From the NCBI GenBank assembly GCA_040902425.1, contig JBBDXI010000074.1:1-20653 (forward strand): a DNA stretch of 20,653 nucleotides, given 5' to 3'. Every line of letters starts with the position of its first letter. The stretch's first letter is position 1. Under the pieces are notes generated by a model. The model had not been told where the DNA came from. It saw only the letters and a program-made list of their open reading frames with translations, and ran no database searches. Source of the stretch: JBBDXI01 sp040902425. GTDB taxonomy: Bacteria; Planctomycetota; Phycisphaerae; Phycisphaerales; UBA1924. Positions 1-6,679 of the stretch are shown here, piece by piece. The translations under genes were made by a program, and so were the position numbers.

Positions 1-352
1 GGAGGCAGACGTAGAGGTCGAGGATCTGGCGCAGCGCGACGTTCAGCGAGCGGATGCCGCCGCCGATGGGCGTGGTGAGGGGGCCCTTGATGCCGACGAG
101 GTACTGGCGGAAGGCGGCGAGGGTCTCCTCGGGGAGCCAGTTGCCGGTCTGGTTGAAGGCCTTCTCGCCGGCGAGGACTTCCTTCCAGTGGAGCCGGCGC
201 TTGCCGCCGTAGGCCTTCTGGACGGCGGCGTCGAAGACGCGGACGCTGGCCCGCCAGATGTCGGGGCCGGTGCCGTCGCCCTCGATGAAGGGGATGACGG
301 GCTCGTCGGGGACGGTGAGCGTGTCGGCGGTTTTGGTGATGGCTGAGGGCAT
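1..352 (-). CDS. icd: Isocitrate dehydrogenase (NADP+), N-terminal part, cut by the window edge
   Basis: Citrate-cycle enzyme of the cytoplasm that oxidatively decarboxylates isocitrate to 2-oxoglutarate. About 117 residues are visible, beginning MPSAITKTADTLTVPDEP. The segment PVIPFIEGDGTGPDIW is the N-terminal nucleotide/substrate-site signature of the family. Further on, GPLTTPIGGGIRSLNVALRQ matches the bacterial homodimeric enzyme. In E. coli the serine of this RSLNVALRQ motif binds isocitrate and is the one phosphorylated by AceK. The start ATG at 352 is preceded by GGAGAG seven bases upstream, a normal ribosome binding site. The remaining ~300 residues lie outside the window. It is transcribed in the same direction as the collagen-like gene, which ends about 110 bases upstream. 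Identity is sure; cofactor preference is inferred from resemblance to the E. coli-type protein. Confidence 0.95.
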   Translation of the reverse strand, partial: MPSAITKTADTLTVPDEPVIPFIEGDGTGPDIWRASVRVFDAAVQKAYGGKRRLHWKEVLAGEKAFNQTGNWLPEETLAAFRQYLVGIKGPLTTPIGGGIRSLNVALRQILDLYVCL

Positions 353-411
353 GGGTGGTCTCTCCGGGAGCGCGAAGGGCAGGCGCCGGCATTGGGGAGA
401 GGAGGGTAGGG

Positions 412-441
412 GCGCAGCCGCCGCGGGCGGGGGGGCTGCGC
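412..441 (-). terminator. Hairpin after the collagen-like gene, possible terminator
   Basis: Perfect 8-base inverted repeat (GCGCAGCC / GGCTGCGC) with a 14-base G-rich loop, about 20 bases beyond the collagen-like stop codon and before icd. There is no T run, so Rho-independent termination is not certain. Confidence 0.3.
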
Positions 442-461
442 GGCGTGCCGTTGCGCTCTGG

Positions 462-2501
462 CTACCGGGGCGGGGCTGCGGCGAGGTCGGGGTCGTGGCT
501 GAGGCCCCGCTCCGGGGGCAGCCCGTAGAACTCCGGGTTCTGGTAGGTGCCGCGCTCGGGGTCCTGCTTCTCGATCTCGACGGGGGCGCCGCGCTTCTGG
601 ACCCAGAGGTCGTTGCGCACGGCCTCGACGCGCCAGGAGACGCGGGCGCCGGGGACGCCGCCGGCGATGCGGAAGGAGCAGAGGGGCACGGGCTGCACGG
701 GCGGGGCCTGAGCGGCGTCGCGCAGGTCGTCCTCGCTGATCTCGGCGGCGATGTGGAGCATGGGCATCGGCGCGCCGATCGCGGTCAGGGTGTAGCTGGG
801 GCCCGTGTTGATGCGGGCGAAGTACGCGGGGAGCTCGACGGTGGCGGCGCCGGCCGCGTCGAGCCGGACGGTGCCGCGGTAGAAGTTGATCACTTCGGGG
901 CTCTCGGCGGCGTAATGGAGGAGGTACTTGTTGGCGGGGTCCTCGGGATGGTCGATGCGGAAGGGCTTGAGGCCGCTGGCGCCCATGTCGCCGCTGGCGA
1001 AGACGGCGAAGCCGCCGGCCGCGGTGCTGGCCTGGCCGTAGACGCCGTAGATGGTGCCGGTCGTGGCGGCGGCCATGCCCATGACGCCGCGCCCGGAGGT
1101 GCTGCTGGTGACCCCACGGACGCCGTAGTTGAGGCCGCCCACACCCTCAGCGATCCCGTAGACGCCGATATTGTCGGCGTTCTCGCCCAAGACCCCGACG
1201 CCGGCGCTGCTGAAGGACTGGCCGTGGACCCCGTACGTGGAGCCGGTGGTGTTCGCGGCGAGGCCGTACACGCCCTGGCCGGCGTTGCTCTGGACCTGGA
1301 AATAGCCGCCGTAGGTCGAGCCCGTGAGGGGGATGGCCAGGCCGAGGACGCCCCGTCCGGACGGCGAGAACGTGTGGAAGTAGCCCCCGTAGGTGGTGCC
1401 GCTGCCCGCCGTCGCGGTGCCGAACACGCCGCGGCCGGAACTGCTCGAGCTTTCGAACTGCCCGCCGGAGGCGATCCCGGTGGGAGCAGTGGCGTCGCCG
1501 AAGACGCCGGCGCCGCTGGTGCTGGCGGCTTCGAATCGGCCTCCAAACGTGGCGCCGCTGGTTGCGGTGGCCTCGCCGAAAACGCCGGTGCCGGACGGGC
1601 TGACGCTCACGCCGGCGATGCCACGGGTGGCGCCGGAGGCAGAGATGGCGCGGGCGAACACGCCGGTGCCGGTCGGGCCGGCGGCCTCGAAGAATCCCCC
1701 GTAGAGGACGCCGTCGACACGGAGGGCGCTGATGACGGCGCTGGAACTCTGAAAACGGGCCGCGTGGTTCGTTCCGGTCGTGATCGCCTCGAGTGCCGCC
1801 GAGGGCGTGGTGGTGCCGATGCCGACGTTGCCCTGGGTGTAGACGGCGGCGGTGCCGTTGAGGGTGAAGGGCGAGGCGCCGGAGGGGCCCTGCGGGCCGG
1901 TGGGGCCGGTGGCGCCGGCGGGCCCCTGGGCGCCTGTCGGGCCGATGGGGCCCTGGATGCCCTGCGGGCCGGTGGGGCCCGTAGGTCCGGTTGCGCCCTG
2001 CGGGCCGGTGGCGCCGGAGGCGCCGGCGGGTCCCTGCGCGCCTGTCGCGCCGATGGGACCTTCGATGCCCTGTGGGCCGGTGGGGCCGGTGGGGCCGGCG
2101 TTGCCCGCGAGGGCGAACTGCGCGACGGGGGCGGCGGTCATGAGCTGGCGCGGCGCGAGCGTGACGAACCCGCCCACGCCGCCGGGCGAGCGGACCTGGA
2201 CTTCCAAGAAGCGCGCGTTGGCGCCGAAGACGCCAACCCCGAAGTCGAGCGGTTCGGTGAAGCGGCCCTGGGCGAGAGCAACATTGAGCCGCTCCAGGGT
2301 GGGGCCGATCTGGTTGCCGCCCGTGGCGGCGTCGAACAGGCTGAAGCGCAGGTCGGCGGGGCCGGTGACGGGCTGGCCCGCGGAGTGCAGTTCCCCCTGG
2401 TACGTCATGGTGGGAGGGAGCGGGAGCTGGGCCGGGGCGGGCCGGGTCGCGGCGCACAGCACGGCCGCGGCCACGCACAAGGCGGATCGCATCGCCATCA
2501 T
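462..2501 (-). CDS. Secreted collagen-like repeat protein with tail-fibre-like architecture
   Basis: A 679-residue exported protein of unknown role, probably an extracellular or cell-surface trimeric fibre. A signal peptide covers residues 1-25 (MMAMRSALCVAAAVLCAATRPAPAQ). Residues 31-133 form an N-terminal domain (MTYQGELHSAGQPVTG...) seen in planctomycete surface proteins. Residues 136-208 are collagen-like Gly-X-Y, rich in GPTGPQG. GNVGIGTTTPSAAL at 224-237 is a link common in phage-tail-like fibres. Residues ~265-495 hold about nine degenerate ~22-residue repeats of the form SGxGVFGxATxxSGxTYGGxF. A C-terminal domain (511-665, FRIDHPEDPANKYLLHY...) is known from similar bacterial proteins. 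Start ATG 2501 was chosen over upstream in-frame codons because GAAGGAG lies six bases before it and the signal peptide follows at once. Domain reading is from resemblance; the ligand or partner is unknown. Confidence 0.85.
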   Translation of the reverse strand: MMAMRSALCVAAAVLCAATRPAPAQLPLPPTMTYQGELHSAGQPVTGPADLRFSLFDAATGGNQIGPTLERLNVALAQGRFTEPLDFGVGVFGANARFLEVQVRSPGGVGGFVTLAPRQLMTAAPVAQFALAGNAGPTGPTGPQGIEGPIGATGAQGPAGASGATGPQGATGPTGPTGPQGIQGPIGPTGAQGPAGATGPTGPQGPSGASPFTLNGTAAVYTQGNVGIGTTTPSAALEAITTGTNHAARFQSSSAVISALRVDGVLYGGFFEAAGPTGTGVFARAISASGATRGIAGVSVSPSGTGVFGEATATSGATFGGRFEAASTSGAGVFGDATAPTGIASGGQFESSSSSGRGVFGTATAGSGTTYGGYFHTFSPSGRGVLGLAIPLTGSTYGGYFQVQSNAGQGVYGLAANTTGSTYGVHGQSFSSAGVGVLGENADNIGVYGIAEGVGGLNYGVRGVTSSTSGRGVMGMAAATTGTIYGVYGQASTAAGGFAVFASGDMGASGLKPFRIDHPEDPANKYLLHYAAESPEVINFYRGTVRLDAAGAATVELPAYFARINTGPSYTLTAIGAPMPMLHIAAEISEDDLRDAAQAPPVQPVPLCSFRIAGGVPGARVSWRVEAVRNDLWVQKRGAPVEIEKQDPERGTYQNPEFYGLPPERGLSHDPDLAAAPPR
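1872..2097 (-). repeat. Collagen-like Gly-X-Y coding repeat with an internal duplication
   Basis: The DNA encodes continuous Gly-X-Y triplets, mostly GPT, GPQ and GAT. A ~36-residue block recurs with few changes: GPTGPTGPQGIEGPIG, then GPTGPTGPQGIQGPIG, each followed by xTGAQGPAGAxG. This suggests a tandem duplication of about 110 bases. Confidence 0.8.
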
Positions 2502-2561
2502 GACTGTCTCCTTCTTCGGGCGGAGGGGCGCGGTCCGGCGTGCGGAGGGCCCGTGGCGGCC

Positions 2562-2590
2562 AGCATAACTGGTACCCCCCGTGGAACCAA
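2562..2590 (-). promoter_or_regulatory. Sigma70-type promoter of the collagen-like gene
   Basis: On the minus strand TTGGTT and TATGCT are separated by exactly 17 bases. A start site about 7 bases past the -10 box would give a leader of ~50 bases carrying the GAAGGAG ribosome binding site. An unusual T7 run lies just upstream of the -35 box. Confidence 0.45.
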
Positions 2591-2821
2591 CGAAAAAAAG
2601 GGGGCGAGATCGCGCGGGCCGTCCGAAGGGTGCGAAGAAGGCTGTCGCGGCCGGAGAACACGGTCGGGCCGGCGTGGGGGAACGCCGTGCGCAGCGTCCG
2701 CGCGCTTTGCAAGGCTGCGGCGTCGGTCGGGCGGGGGCCGGGGCTCGGCGCGTGCCCGGTCGTTCGTCCGAGTGGTTGCGGGTACGGGAAGGCGCGGTTG
2801 GCATCGCGCACGAAGGGGCGG
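2591..2821. other. Intergenic stretch without recognisable gene
   Basis: Together with the collagen gene leader this makes about 320 bases without a supported gene. I see no ribosome binding site followed by a protein-like reading frame on either strand. Open frames here are long only because GC-rich DNA has few stop codons, and their translations are Arg/Pro/Ala-rich. Confidence 0.5.
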
Positions 2822-2971
2822 TCACCGCACGATGTAGGGGACGAGGGCGCTGGTCCGCGGGTGGGCGGGGTGGAGCCAGGCGACGTTGAACTCGCGGAGG
2901 CGGGAGGGGTCTGCGAGGGGGCGGAGGGCGAGGCGCCGGCGCATCAGCGGCACGGTGCGCGGGGCGAACAC
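2822..2971 (-). CDS. Possible small protein or decayed gene fragment downstream of PilZ gene
   Basis: This minus-strand frame is open from 3025 to the stop at 2822. Unlike its neighbours it gives a protein-like composition (VFAPRTVPLMRRRLALRPL..., ending TSALVPYIVR) with mixed hydrophobic, acidic and aromatic residues. The only near-usable starts are GTG at 2971 (49 residues) or an internal ATG; neither has a ribosome binding site. It follows the PilZ gene directly, so it might be the tail of a once longer gene, or a small gene co-transcribed with PilZ. I recognise no family. Kept at low confidence because it is short and lacks a good start. Confidence 0.22.
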   Translation of the reverse strand: MFAPRTVPLMRRRLALRPLADPSRLREFNVAWLHPAHPRTSALVPYIVR

Positions 2972-2993
2972 GCCGCAAGCGAAGTACGCCAGG

Positions 2994-3359
2994 TCAGGCC
3001 GCGAGGTCGGCGACCGAGGTGTTCTTCATCGCGCTTCGGAAGACGGCGAGCAGTTGCTGGCGCATGGCGGGGTCGAGGTTGACGAACTCGAGGCCCAGCT
3101 CCTGGCGGAAGAGGCCGGTGCGGGTGCGGCGGACGATGCGGGCCTGGACGCGGATGGGCCCGATGTCGGCGTAGATGGTGATGGTGCGCGCACCCTCGCC
3201 CCGGGGTGAGAAGCCCGAGTGGATGACCCGCAGGCCGGAGGAGGAGAGGTCCACGACGCGCCCGAGGGAGCAGCGCAGGCCGCGGGTGGTCAGGCGGCCG
3301 CCGCGGCGTTCCTCGGAGCGGTTGAGGCGGAAGGAGAGCAGTCTGGTGGTCATGGACAT
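2994..3359 (-). CDS. PilZ domain protein, putative c-di-GMP receptor
   Basis: A 121-residue single-domain protein. PilZ domains bind cyclic di-GMP through an RxxxR stretch followed by [D/N]xSxxG. Here the N-terminal part contains arginine pairs in SEERRGGRLTTRGLRCSLG, then VVDLSSSGLRV, which fits DxSxxG. The rest (residues 50-110) has the alternating pattern of the PilZ beta barrel, including ITIYADIGPIRVQARIVRR and GLFRQELGLEFVNLD, followed by a C-terminal helix. Such stand-alone PilZ proteins act in the cytoplasm, relaying c-di-GMP level to motility, secretion or exopolysaccharide synthesis. The actual partner cannot be told from the neighbours. Two in-frame ATG codons (3359 and 3353) are possible; neither has a clear ribosome binding site. 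No TANNNT leaderless signal is seen here. Confidence 0.8.
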   Translation of the reverse strand: MSMTTRLLSFRLNRSEERRGGRLTTRGLRCSLGRVVDLSSSGLRVIHSGFSPRGEGARTITIYADIGPIRVQARIVRRTRTGLFRQELGLEFVNLDPAMRQQLLAVFRSAMKNTSVADLAA

Positions 3360-3537
3360 TGTGCCGTGTTTTCGGCCGGATCGGGGGCGGGCTTGCGGGG
3401 GGGCGGGGTTATCGGCGCCGGGGGGCGCAGGACTGGGATCGACGGGCGAGTCGACGGGCAGCCCGGGATCGGCGGCTCCTTTTTTCGGGGGGTTTCGGCG
3501 CCGCGGTGGAAATCCGGTGGACAGGCGGTGGGGAAGG

Positions 3538-3553
3538 TGTCACGTGGGTGACA
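3538..3553. promoter_or_regulatory. Perfect palindrome overlapping a -35 box, candidate operator
   Basis: TGTCAC-GTGG-GTGACA is a perfect 6+6 inverted repeat with a 4-base spacer. Its right arm is the -35 hexamer of the promoter-like element that follows. This geometry is typical of a dimeric repressor site. I cannot name the regulator. Confidence 0.4.
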
Positions 3554-3576
3554 GGGGGTTTTTGGCGGGGTAATCT
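3548..3576 (+). promoter_or_regulatory. Plus-strand promoter-like element before the hairpin-rich region
   Basis: GTGACA (5 of 6 to TTGACA) and TAATCT are spaced by exactly 17 bases. The predicted start, near 3583, coincides with the first base-paired element (CCCGTCC at 3580-3586). No protein gene follows on this strand, so the product would be a non-coding RNA. Confidence 0.4.
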
Positions 3577-3730
3577 CCGCCCGTCCTGCTCGATGAGCCT
3601 TGCTCGCTCGGGCTTCGGGGGACGGGTGAGTGCGAAAGCACGAGCCCGCACCCTCGGGGAACGAAGGGCGGCACAGGAAGCGGGGGCCGCGAAGCACCTC
3701 AGACGTGCGGCGCGGCACGGGGGCGTGACG

Positions 3731-4050
3731 CCGCTTGCGGCGCTCACGATTCCGGCAACCGCGGGGCGCCCCTCGGGGCGCAGCGCGGGCGGGTGAGCCG
3801 ACCGCTTGCGGCGGCAAAGCTCGCGAAAGCCGCGGGATGCACCCTCACCGGTGGATCACGCGGGGCTCGGGGACCGGCGTCGGCTTCGGCCGGCGAAGGA
3901 AGCCCGGGCGGCCGCGGAGGCAGCCTCACGGTTGCACCCGCGGGGCACGGGGCATCCGTCGCTTGCGGCGGATGGGCCCATGCGAGGCCGCGGGATGTAG
4001 CCCGAAAGGGCGAAAGCTCGCGGAAGGGTGGCGCGGCGTCGCTTGCGACG
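3731..4050. repeat. Four copies of a YCGCTTGCGRCG hairpin core
   Basis: Copies at 3731-3742, 3802-3813, 3959-3970 and 4039-4050. Each forms a stem closed by a TT loop. The last copy changes both arms together (CGTCGC with GCGACG) while keeping the pairing, which points to selection or copying of the hairpin rather than of the sequence. Confidence 0.6.
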
Positions 4051-4104
4051 AAACGCCGCTCAACGCACCGGCCGCGACCCGGAAACGGGGGAGGCGGTTG
4101 CCAG

Positions 4105-4137
4105 GAGCTCTCCGAAAGGTGGGCTCTGTGCGTTTTT
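4105..4137 (+). terminator. Rho-independent-like terminator of the hairpin-rich region
   Basis: GAGCTCTCC-GAAA-GGTGGGCTC (4105-4126) forms a 9-base stem with one U-U mismatch and G-U pairs. TTTTT follows at 4133-4137 after six bases. It is one of very few T runs in the window. It reads in the same direction as the promoter-like element at 3548. Confidence 0.45.
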
Positions 4138-4140
4138 AGA

Positions 4141-4220
4141 GGAAGGCACGGAGGCACGCAGGCACGGAGGCACGAAGTGGGGGAAGAGAGGCATCGAGGC
4201 ACGAGGCACCGAGGCATCAA
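4141..4220. repeat. GGCACGGA-type degenerate tandem repeat overlapping the recQ stop codon
   Basis: Units of 8-9 bases (GGCACGGA, GGCACGCA, GGCACGAG, GGCATCGA) repeat about nine times. The recQ stop codon (4217-4219) lies inside the last unit, so the repeat has become the end of the gene. A related copy occurs inside recQ at 5771-5810. Confidence 0.8.
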
Positions 4221-6223
4221 GGGCCGGTGACCTGGTTGCTGGCGTGCCCGGCGATGTGCTCGGCGAAGGTGCGGCCGAAGTCGGCGAGCTTTCGGTCGCC
4301 GACGCCGGGGATGGCTCGGAGGGCCTCGGGGGTGGTGGGGCGCTGGCGGGCCATCTCGCGGAGGACGGTGTCAGGGAAGATCAGCCATGGCGGTACCGCG
4401 TGTTCCCGCGCGATCCTGAGACGAAGGGCTCTGAGAGACTCAAACATCTCCGTGTCCGCTGGGGAGAGTGGAGATCGCGCAGTCTCCGCTGGCTTCTGCC
4501 GAGATCGAATAGATCGAGCATCCCGGTAGGCCGGGGTATCAGCTGGCTCCAGAAGCTGGACCTCTCGGTGGCCACGGAGTATCGGAATCGACTGCTCTGT
4601 AAGGGAGAGCGTGGGGAATGAACCGGGTGCGAGGGCGAGAGCTCCCTGGGAGACAAGCTGATCGATGTACGAGAGGATGGCGTGGCGAGGGGTCTCGCGG
4701 AGAAGACCGAAGGTGGAGAGCTGATGGTGCCTGTAGTGGATGATTCTCGCCGTCTCGCGGCCGCGGAGGATGTGCGCGATGTGTGCAGGGCCGAAGGGGT
4801 AACCCTGCTGATTCACGCGCGCGACACAGGAGAGGATCTTGCGGGCGATGGTGGTGGAGTCGCCGGCGGGGGCGAGCTCGTTGAGGCAGGTGTCGCAGGC
4901 GTTGCAGGATTGGCGGGCCGGAAAGCCCGCCCCACCGGGTGCATCGCCGGCGGGGACCTGGGAGCCGAACGGAATGTCGATGGTGGGGGGTTCGTAGGGC
5001 TGGCCGAAGTACTCGGCGAGGGCGCGGTGGCGGCAGGCGCTGGAGGCCGCGAAGCGCTGCATGCGGTCGAGCAGCGCGAGCTGGACCTTGAGGCTCTCGT
5101 CGGCGCCGGTCTCGGCGGCGGCGGTCGTGAGGATCTGGCGCCACTTGGCGGCGTCGCCGGGGCTGTAGAGGAGGATGCACTCGGCGGGGAGGCCGTCGCG
5201 GCCCGCGCGCCCGGTCTCCTGCTGGTAGTGCTCGATCGATTTGGGCATGGCGGCGTGGATGACGCAGCGGACGTTGGAGCGGTCGATGCCCATGCCGAAG
5301 GCGACGGTGGCGACGACGACGTCGAGGCGCTCGTTGGCGAAGTCGTCCTGGATGCCGCGGCGCTCGCGGGCGTCGAGGCCGGCGTGGTAGGCCTGCGCTT
5401 CGATGCCCTTGGCGCGGAGGGCCGCGGCCAAGTCCTCGGTGTTGCGGCGGGAGATGCAGTAGATGATGGCGGCGCCGGCGGCCTCGCCCTTCTGGTGGCG
5501 CTGGATGATCTCGGCGCACTGCTGGTCGGCGCGGGAGCGGGGGACGACGCGGTAGAGGAGGTTGGGGCGGTCGAAGGGGGCGATGAGCAGCGCGGGGTCG
5601 CGGAGCTGGAGCTGCTCGAGGATGTCGGACTGGACGCGGACGGTGGCGGTGGCGGTGAAGGCGTGGATGGGGGCGGCGGGGAAGGTCTCGCGGAGCTCGG
5701 CGAGGCGGCGGTACTCGGGGCGGAAATCGTGGCCCCACTGGCTGATGCAGTGGGCCTCGTCGATGGCGAAGGAGAGGGACGAAGGGACGGAGGCACGGAG
5801 GGACGGAGTGGAAGAGTCGGAATAGCGGGCCAGGCGCGAGAGCATCGCGGGGGTGAGGAGGCGCTCGGGGGCGAGGAAGAGGAGGCGGAGGGTGCCGGCG
5901 TCGAGCTGGCTGAGGGTCTCGCGGGCGTCGTCGGCGGAGATGCTGCTGTTGAGGGCCGCGGCCGGGTAGCCGGCGAGGCGGAGGCCATCCACCTGGTCTT
6001 TCATCAGGGCGATGAGGGGGGAGACGACGACGGTGAGGGATTCGGTGAGCAGGGGCGGGAGCTGGTAGCAGAGGGATTTGCCGCCTCCGGTGGGCATGAC
6101 GAGGAGGGAATCCTGGCCGCGGAGGGCGGCGCGGAGGGCTTCTTCCTGGAGGGGGCGGAGGGTGTCGAAGCCGAAGTAGTGCTTGAGGGTGGCGAGGACG
6201 TGGGAACGGGAGGCGACGGACAC
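4217..6223 (-). CDS. recQ: ATP-dependent DNA helicase RecQ
   Basis: A 668-residue 3'-5' DNA helicase of recombination and replication-fork repair. Helicase core: Walker A PTGGGKS (44-50), SPLIALMKDQVDGL (68-81), DEAH box within AIDEAHCISQWGHDFRPE (153-170), FTATAT (189-194), QQETGRAGRDG (334-344). Zinc site: C397 and C440, C443, C446 (SCNACDTC). Then the RQC winged helix (~455-560) and the HRDC domain (~590-660). Two stretches look inserted: ~134-150 just before the DEAH box, and ~411-438, which stretches the first zinc-cysteine gap to 43 residues against 17 in E. coli RecQ. Both are built of repeat DNA also typical of intergenic sites. Start GTG 6223 is the first start after an in-frame TAG. 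It has no useful Shine-Dalgarno but a TAGACT six bases upstream. Confidence 0.96.
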   Translation of the reverse strand: MSVASRSHVLATLKHYFGFDTLRPLQEEALRAALRGQDSLLVMPTGGGKSLCYQLPPLLTESLTVVVSPLIALMKDQVDGLRLAGYPAAALNSSISADDARETLSQLDAGTLRLLFLAPERLLTPAMLSRLARYSDSSTPSLRASVPSSLSFAIDEAHCISQWGHDFRPEYRRLAELRETFPAAPIHAFTATATVRVQSDILEQLQLRDPALLIAPFDRPNLLYRVVPRSRADQQCAEIIQRHQKGEAAGAAIIYCISRRNTEDLAAALRAKGIEAQAYHAGLDARERRGIQDDFANERLDVVVATVAFGMGIDRSNVRCVIHAAMPKSIEHYQQETGRAGRDGLPAECILLYSPGDAAKWRQILTTAAAETGADESLKVQLALLDRMQRFAASSACRHRALAEYFGQPYEPPTIDIPFGSQVPAGDAPGGAGFPARQSCNACDTCLNELAPAGDSTTIARKILSCVARVNQQGYPFGPAHIAHILRGRETARIIHYRHHQLSTFGLLRETPRHAILSYIDQLVSQGALALAPGSFPTLSLTEQSIPILRGHREVQLLEPADTPAYRDARSIRSRQKPAETARSPLSPADTEMFESLRALRLRIAREHAVPPWLIFPDTVLREMARQRPTTPEALRAIPGVGDRKLADFGRTFAEHIAGHASNQVTGP
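4912..4931. repeat. GGCGGGC/GCCCGCC hairpin repeat inside recQ
   Basis: Perfect 7-base stem with a CGGAAA loop, encoding GAGFPARQ immediately before the zinc cysteines of RecQ. From memory, similar GC-rich hairpin elements occur between genes in planctomycetes. Here it is within a gene and keeps the frame. Confidence 0.5.
5771..5810. repeat. GGGACGGAGGCACGGA tandem repeat inserted in frame in recQ
   Basis: About five 8-base units related to the array at 4141-4220. They encode roughly STPSLRASVPSSLS just before the DEAH box, where other RecQ proteins have a short loop. Confidence 0.7.
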
Positions 6224-6229
6224 GCCGCC

Positions 6230-6235
6230 AGTCTA
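6230..6235 (-). promoter_or_regulatory. TAGACT -10 element of recQ, leaderless start
   Basis: TAGACT is followed by six bases and then GTG, which would place the first transcribed base at the start codon. The surrounding GTGCGG(C)TAGACTGG is almost identical to the site before the DUF4198-like gene at 17391. Confidence 0.5.
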
Positions 6236-6256
6236 GCCGCACGCGCCCTCCCCGAA

Positions 6257-6679
6257 CTAGGAGGCGCCACCGAGGGGCGAGCGCCCCTCCAGCTGATTGG
6301 CGAGGAAGTCCGTGAAGCTTGCGCCTGCCGGGCGGGCGTCCGTGTGCCAGTCGCTCACCAGAGCGATCATCGAGACCGGTCCCGGGTTGCGGGCGTCAAA
6401 GAAATAGCCCTCACCACCGCCGTCTCCGCCGATCTGGATCATGTCGGGGCGCTCGGGCACCAGGGCGGTTCCGTCCCGGTTGTAGCCCATCACGTCGCTC
6501 GTCCTGTACAGGGCCAGGTACAGGCCAGAGACGGAGCCCTCGTAGCCGTTGCTGAGTAGAAGGAACTCTTTGTAATCCTGGGGAAGCGGCCCGAAGCGGC
6601 GCTCCACGGCCTCCACCTCGGCCGGCGTCGCCGGCGGGTTCCGCGGGTTCAGGCGAGCGACCAGAACGGGGATGCTCAT
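6257..6679 (-). CDS. SMI1/KNR4 (SUKH) family protein
   Basis: A 140-residue cytoplasmic protein. The pattern ATPAEVEAVERRFGPLPQDYKEFLLLSNGYEG (residues ~17-48) is the classic SUKH opening: a helix, then [LI]PxDYxxFLLxxNG. It is followed by the beta-rich core (LYRTSDVMGYN, MIQIGGDGGGEGYFFDARN, VSMIALVSDW) and the closing helix SFTDFLANQLEG. SUKH proteins are often immunity proteins for polymorphic toxins, but many are housekeeping proteins of unknown role. No toxin gene is seen here. Its ATG overlaps the stop of the upstream membrane-protein gene in an ATGA junction, so the two are translated together. That supports this start. A function linked to the membrane protein is inference. Confidence 0.85.
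   Translation of the reverse strand: MSIPVLVARLNPRNPPATPAEVEAVERRFGPLPQDYKEFLLLSNGYEGSVSGLYLALYRTSDVMGYNRDGTALVPERPDMIQIGGDGGGEGYFFDARNPGPVSMIALVSDWHTDARPAGASFTDFLANQLEGRSPLGGAS

Larger units (their letters stand above)
3580..4137 (+). ncRNA. Candidate structured non-coding RNA (or cluster of hairpin repeats)
   Basis: About 550 bases between a promoter-like element and a terminator-like hairpin, with no credible protein. Seen directly: CCCGTCC/GGACGGG (3580-3586 with 3620-3626) enclosing a small GCTC/GAGC hairpin; a GAAA tetraloop on GTGC/GCAC (3630-3641); CGTGACGCCGC-TT-GCGGCG-c-TCACG (3724-3748); GCGCCCC/GGGGCGC (3766-3781); GCCG-a-CCGC/GCGGCGGC (3797-3815); a UUCG loop near 3881-3892; CATCCGTCGC-TT-GCGGCGGATG with a U-G pair (3953-3974); a GCCC-GAAA-GGGC hairpin (4000-4011) enclosed by GCGAG/CTCGC (3982-3986 with 4017-4021); and CGTCGC-TT-GCGACG (4037-4050). 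I do not find the signatures of RNase P RNA, tmRNA, group II introns or rRNA. The alternative is a chance pile-up of planctomycete hairpin repeats carrying the CGCTTGCG core. Confidence 0.35.

Noticed and set aside
258..2837. Long plus-strand open frame opposite the collagen-like gene (859 codons)
   Set aside because: It is Gly/Ala/Glu/Asp-rich with no domain or ribosome binding site. It mirrors a clear minus-strand gene with signal peptide and repeats. Long antisense frames are expected in DNA of this GC content.
3580..4137. RNase P RNA, tmRNA, group II intron or rRNA fragment
   Set aside because: The conserved RNase P core (AGGAAAGTCC), tmRNA ends, intron domain V and rRNA signatures are absent on both strands.
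4141..4220. CRISPR array
   Set aside because: Units are only 8-9 bases, directly adjacent and degenerate, with no spacers and no cas genes.
6221..6242. GTG at 6242 as recQ start, with an excellent GGGGAGG ribosome binding site
   Set aside because: It is in another frame that gives an Arg/Pro-rich product. In the RecQ frame a TAG precedes GTG 6223, so 6223 is the first usable start.
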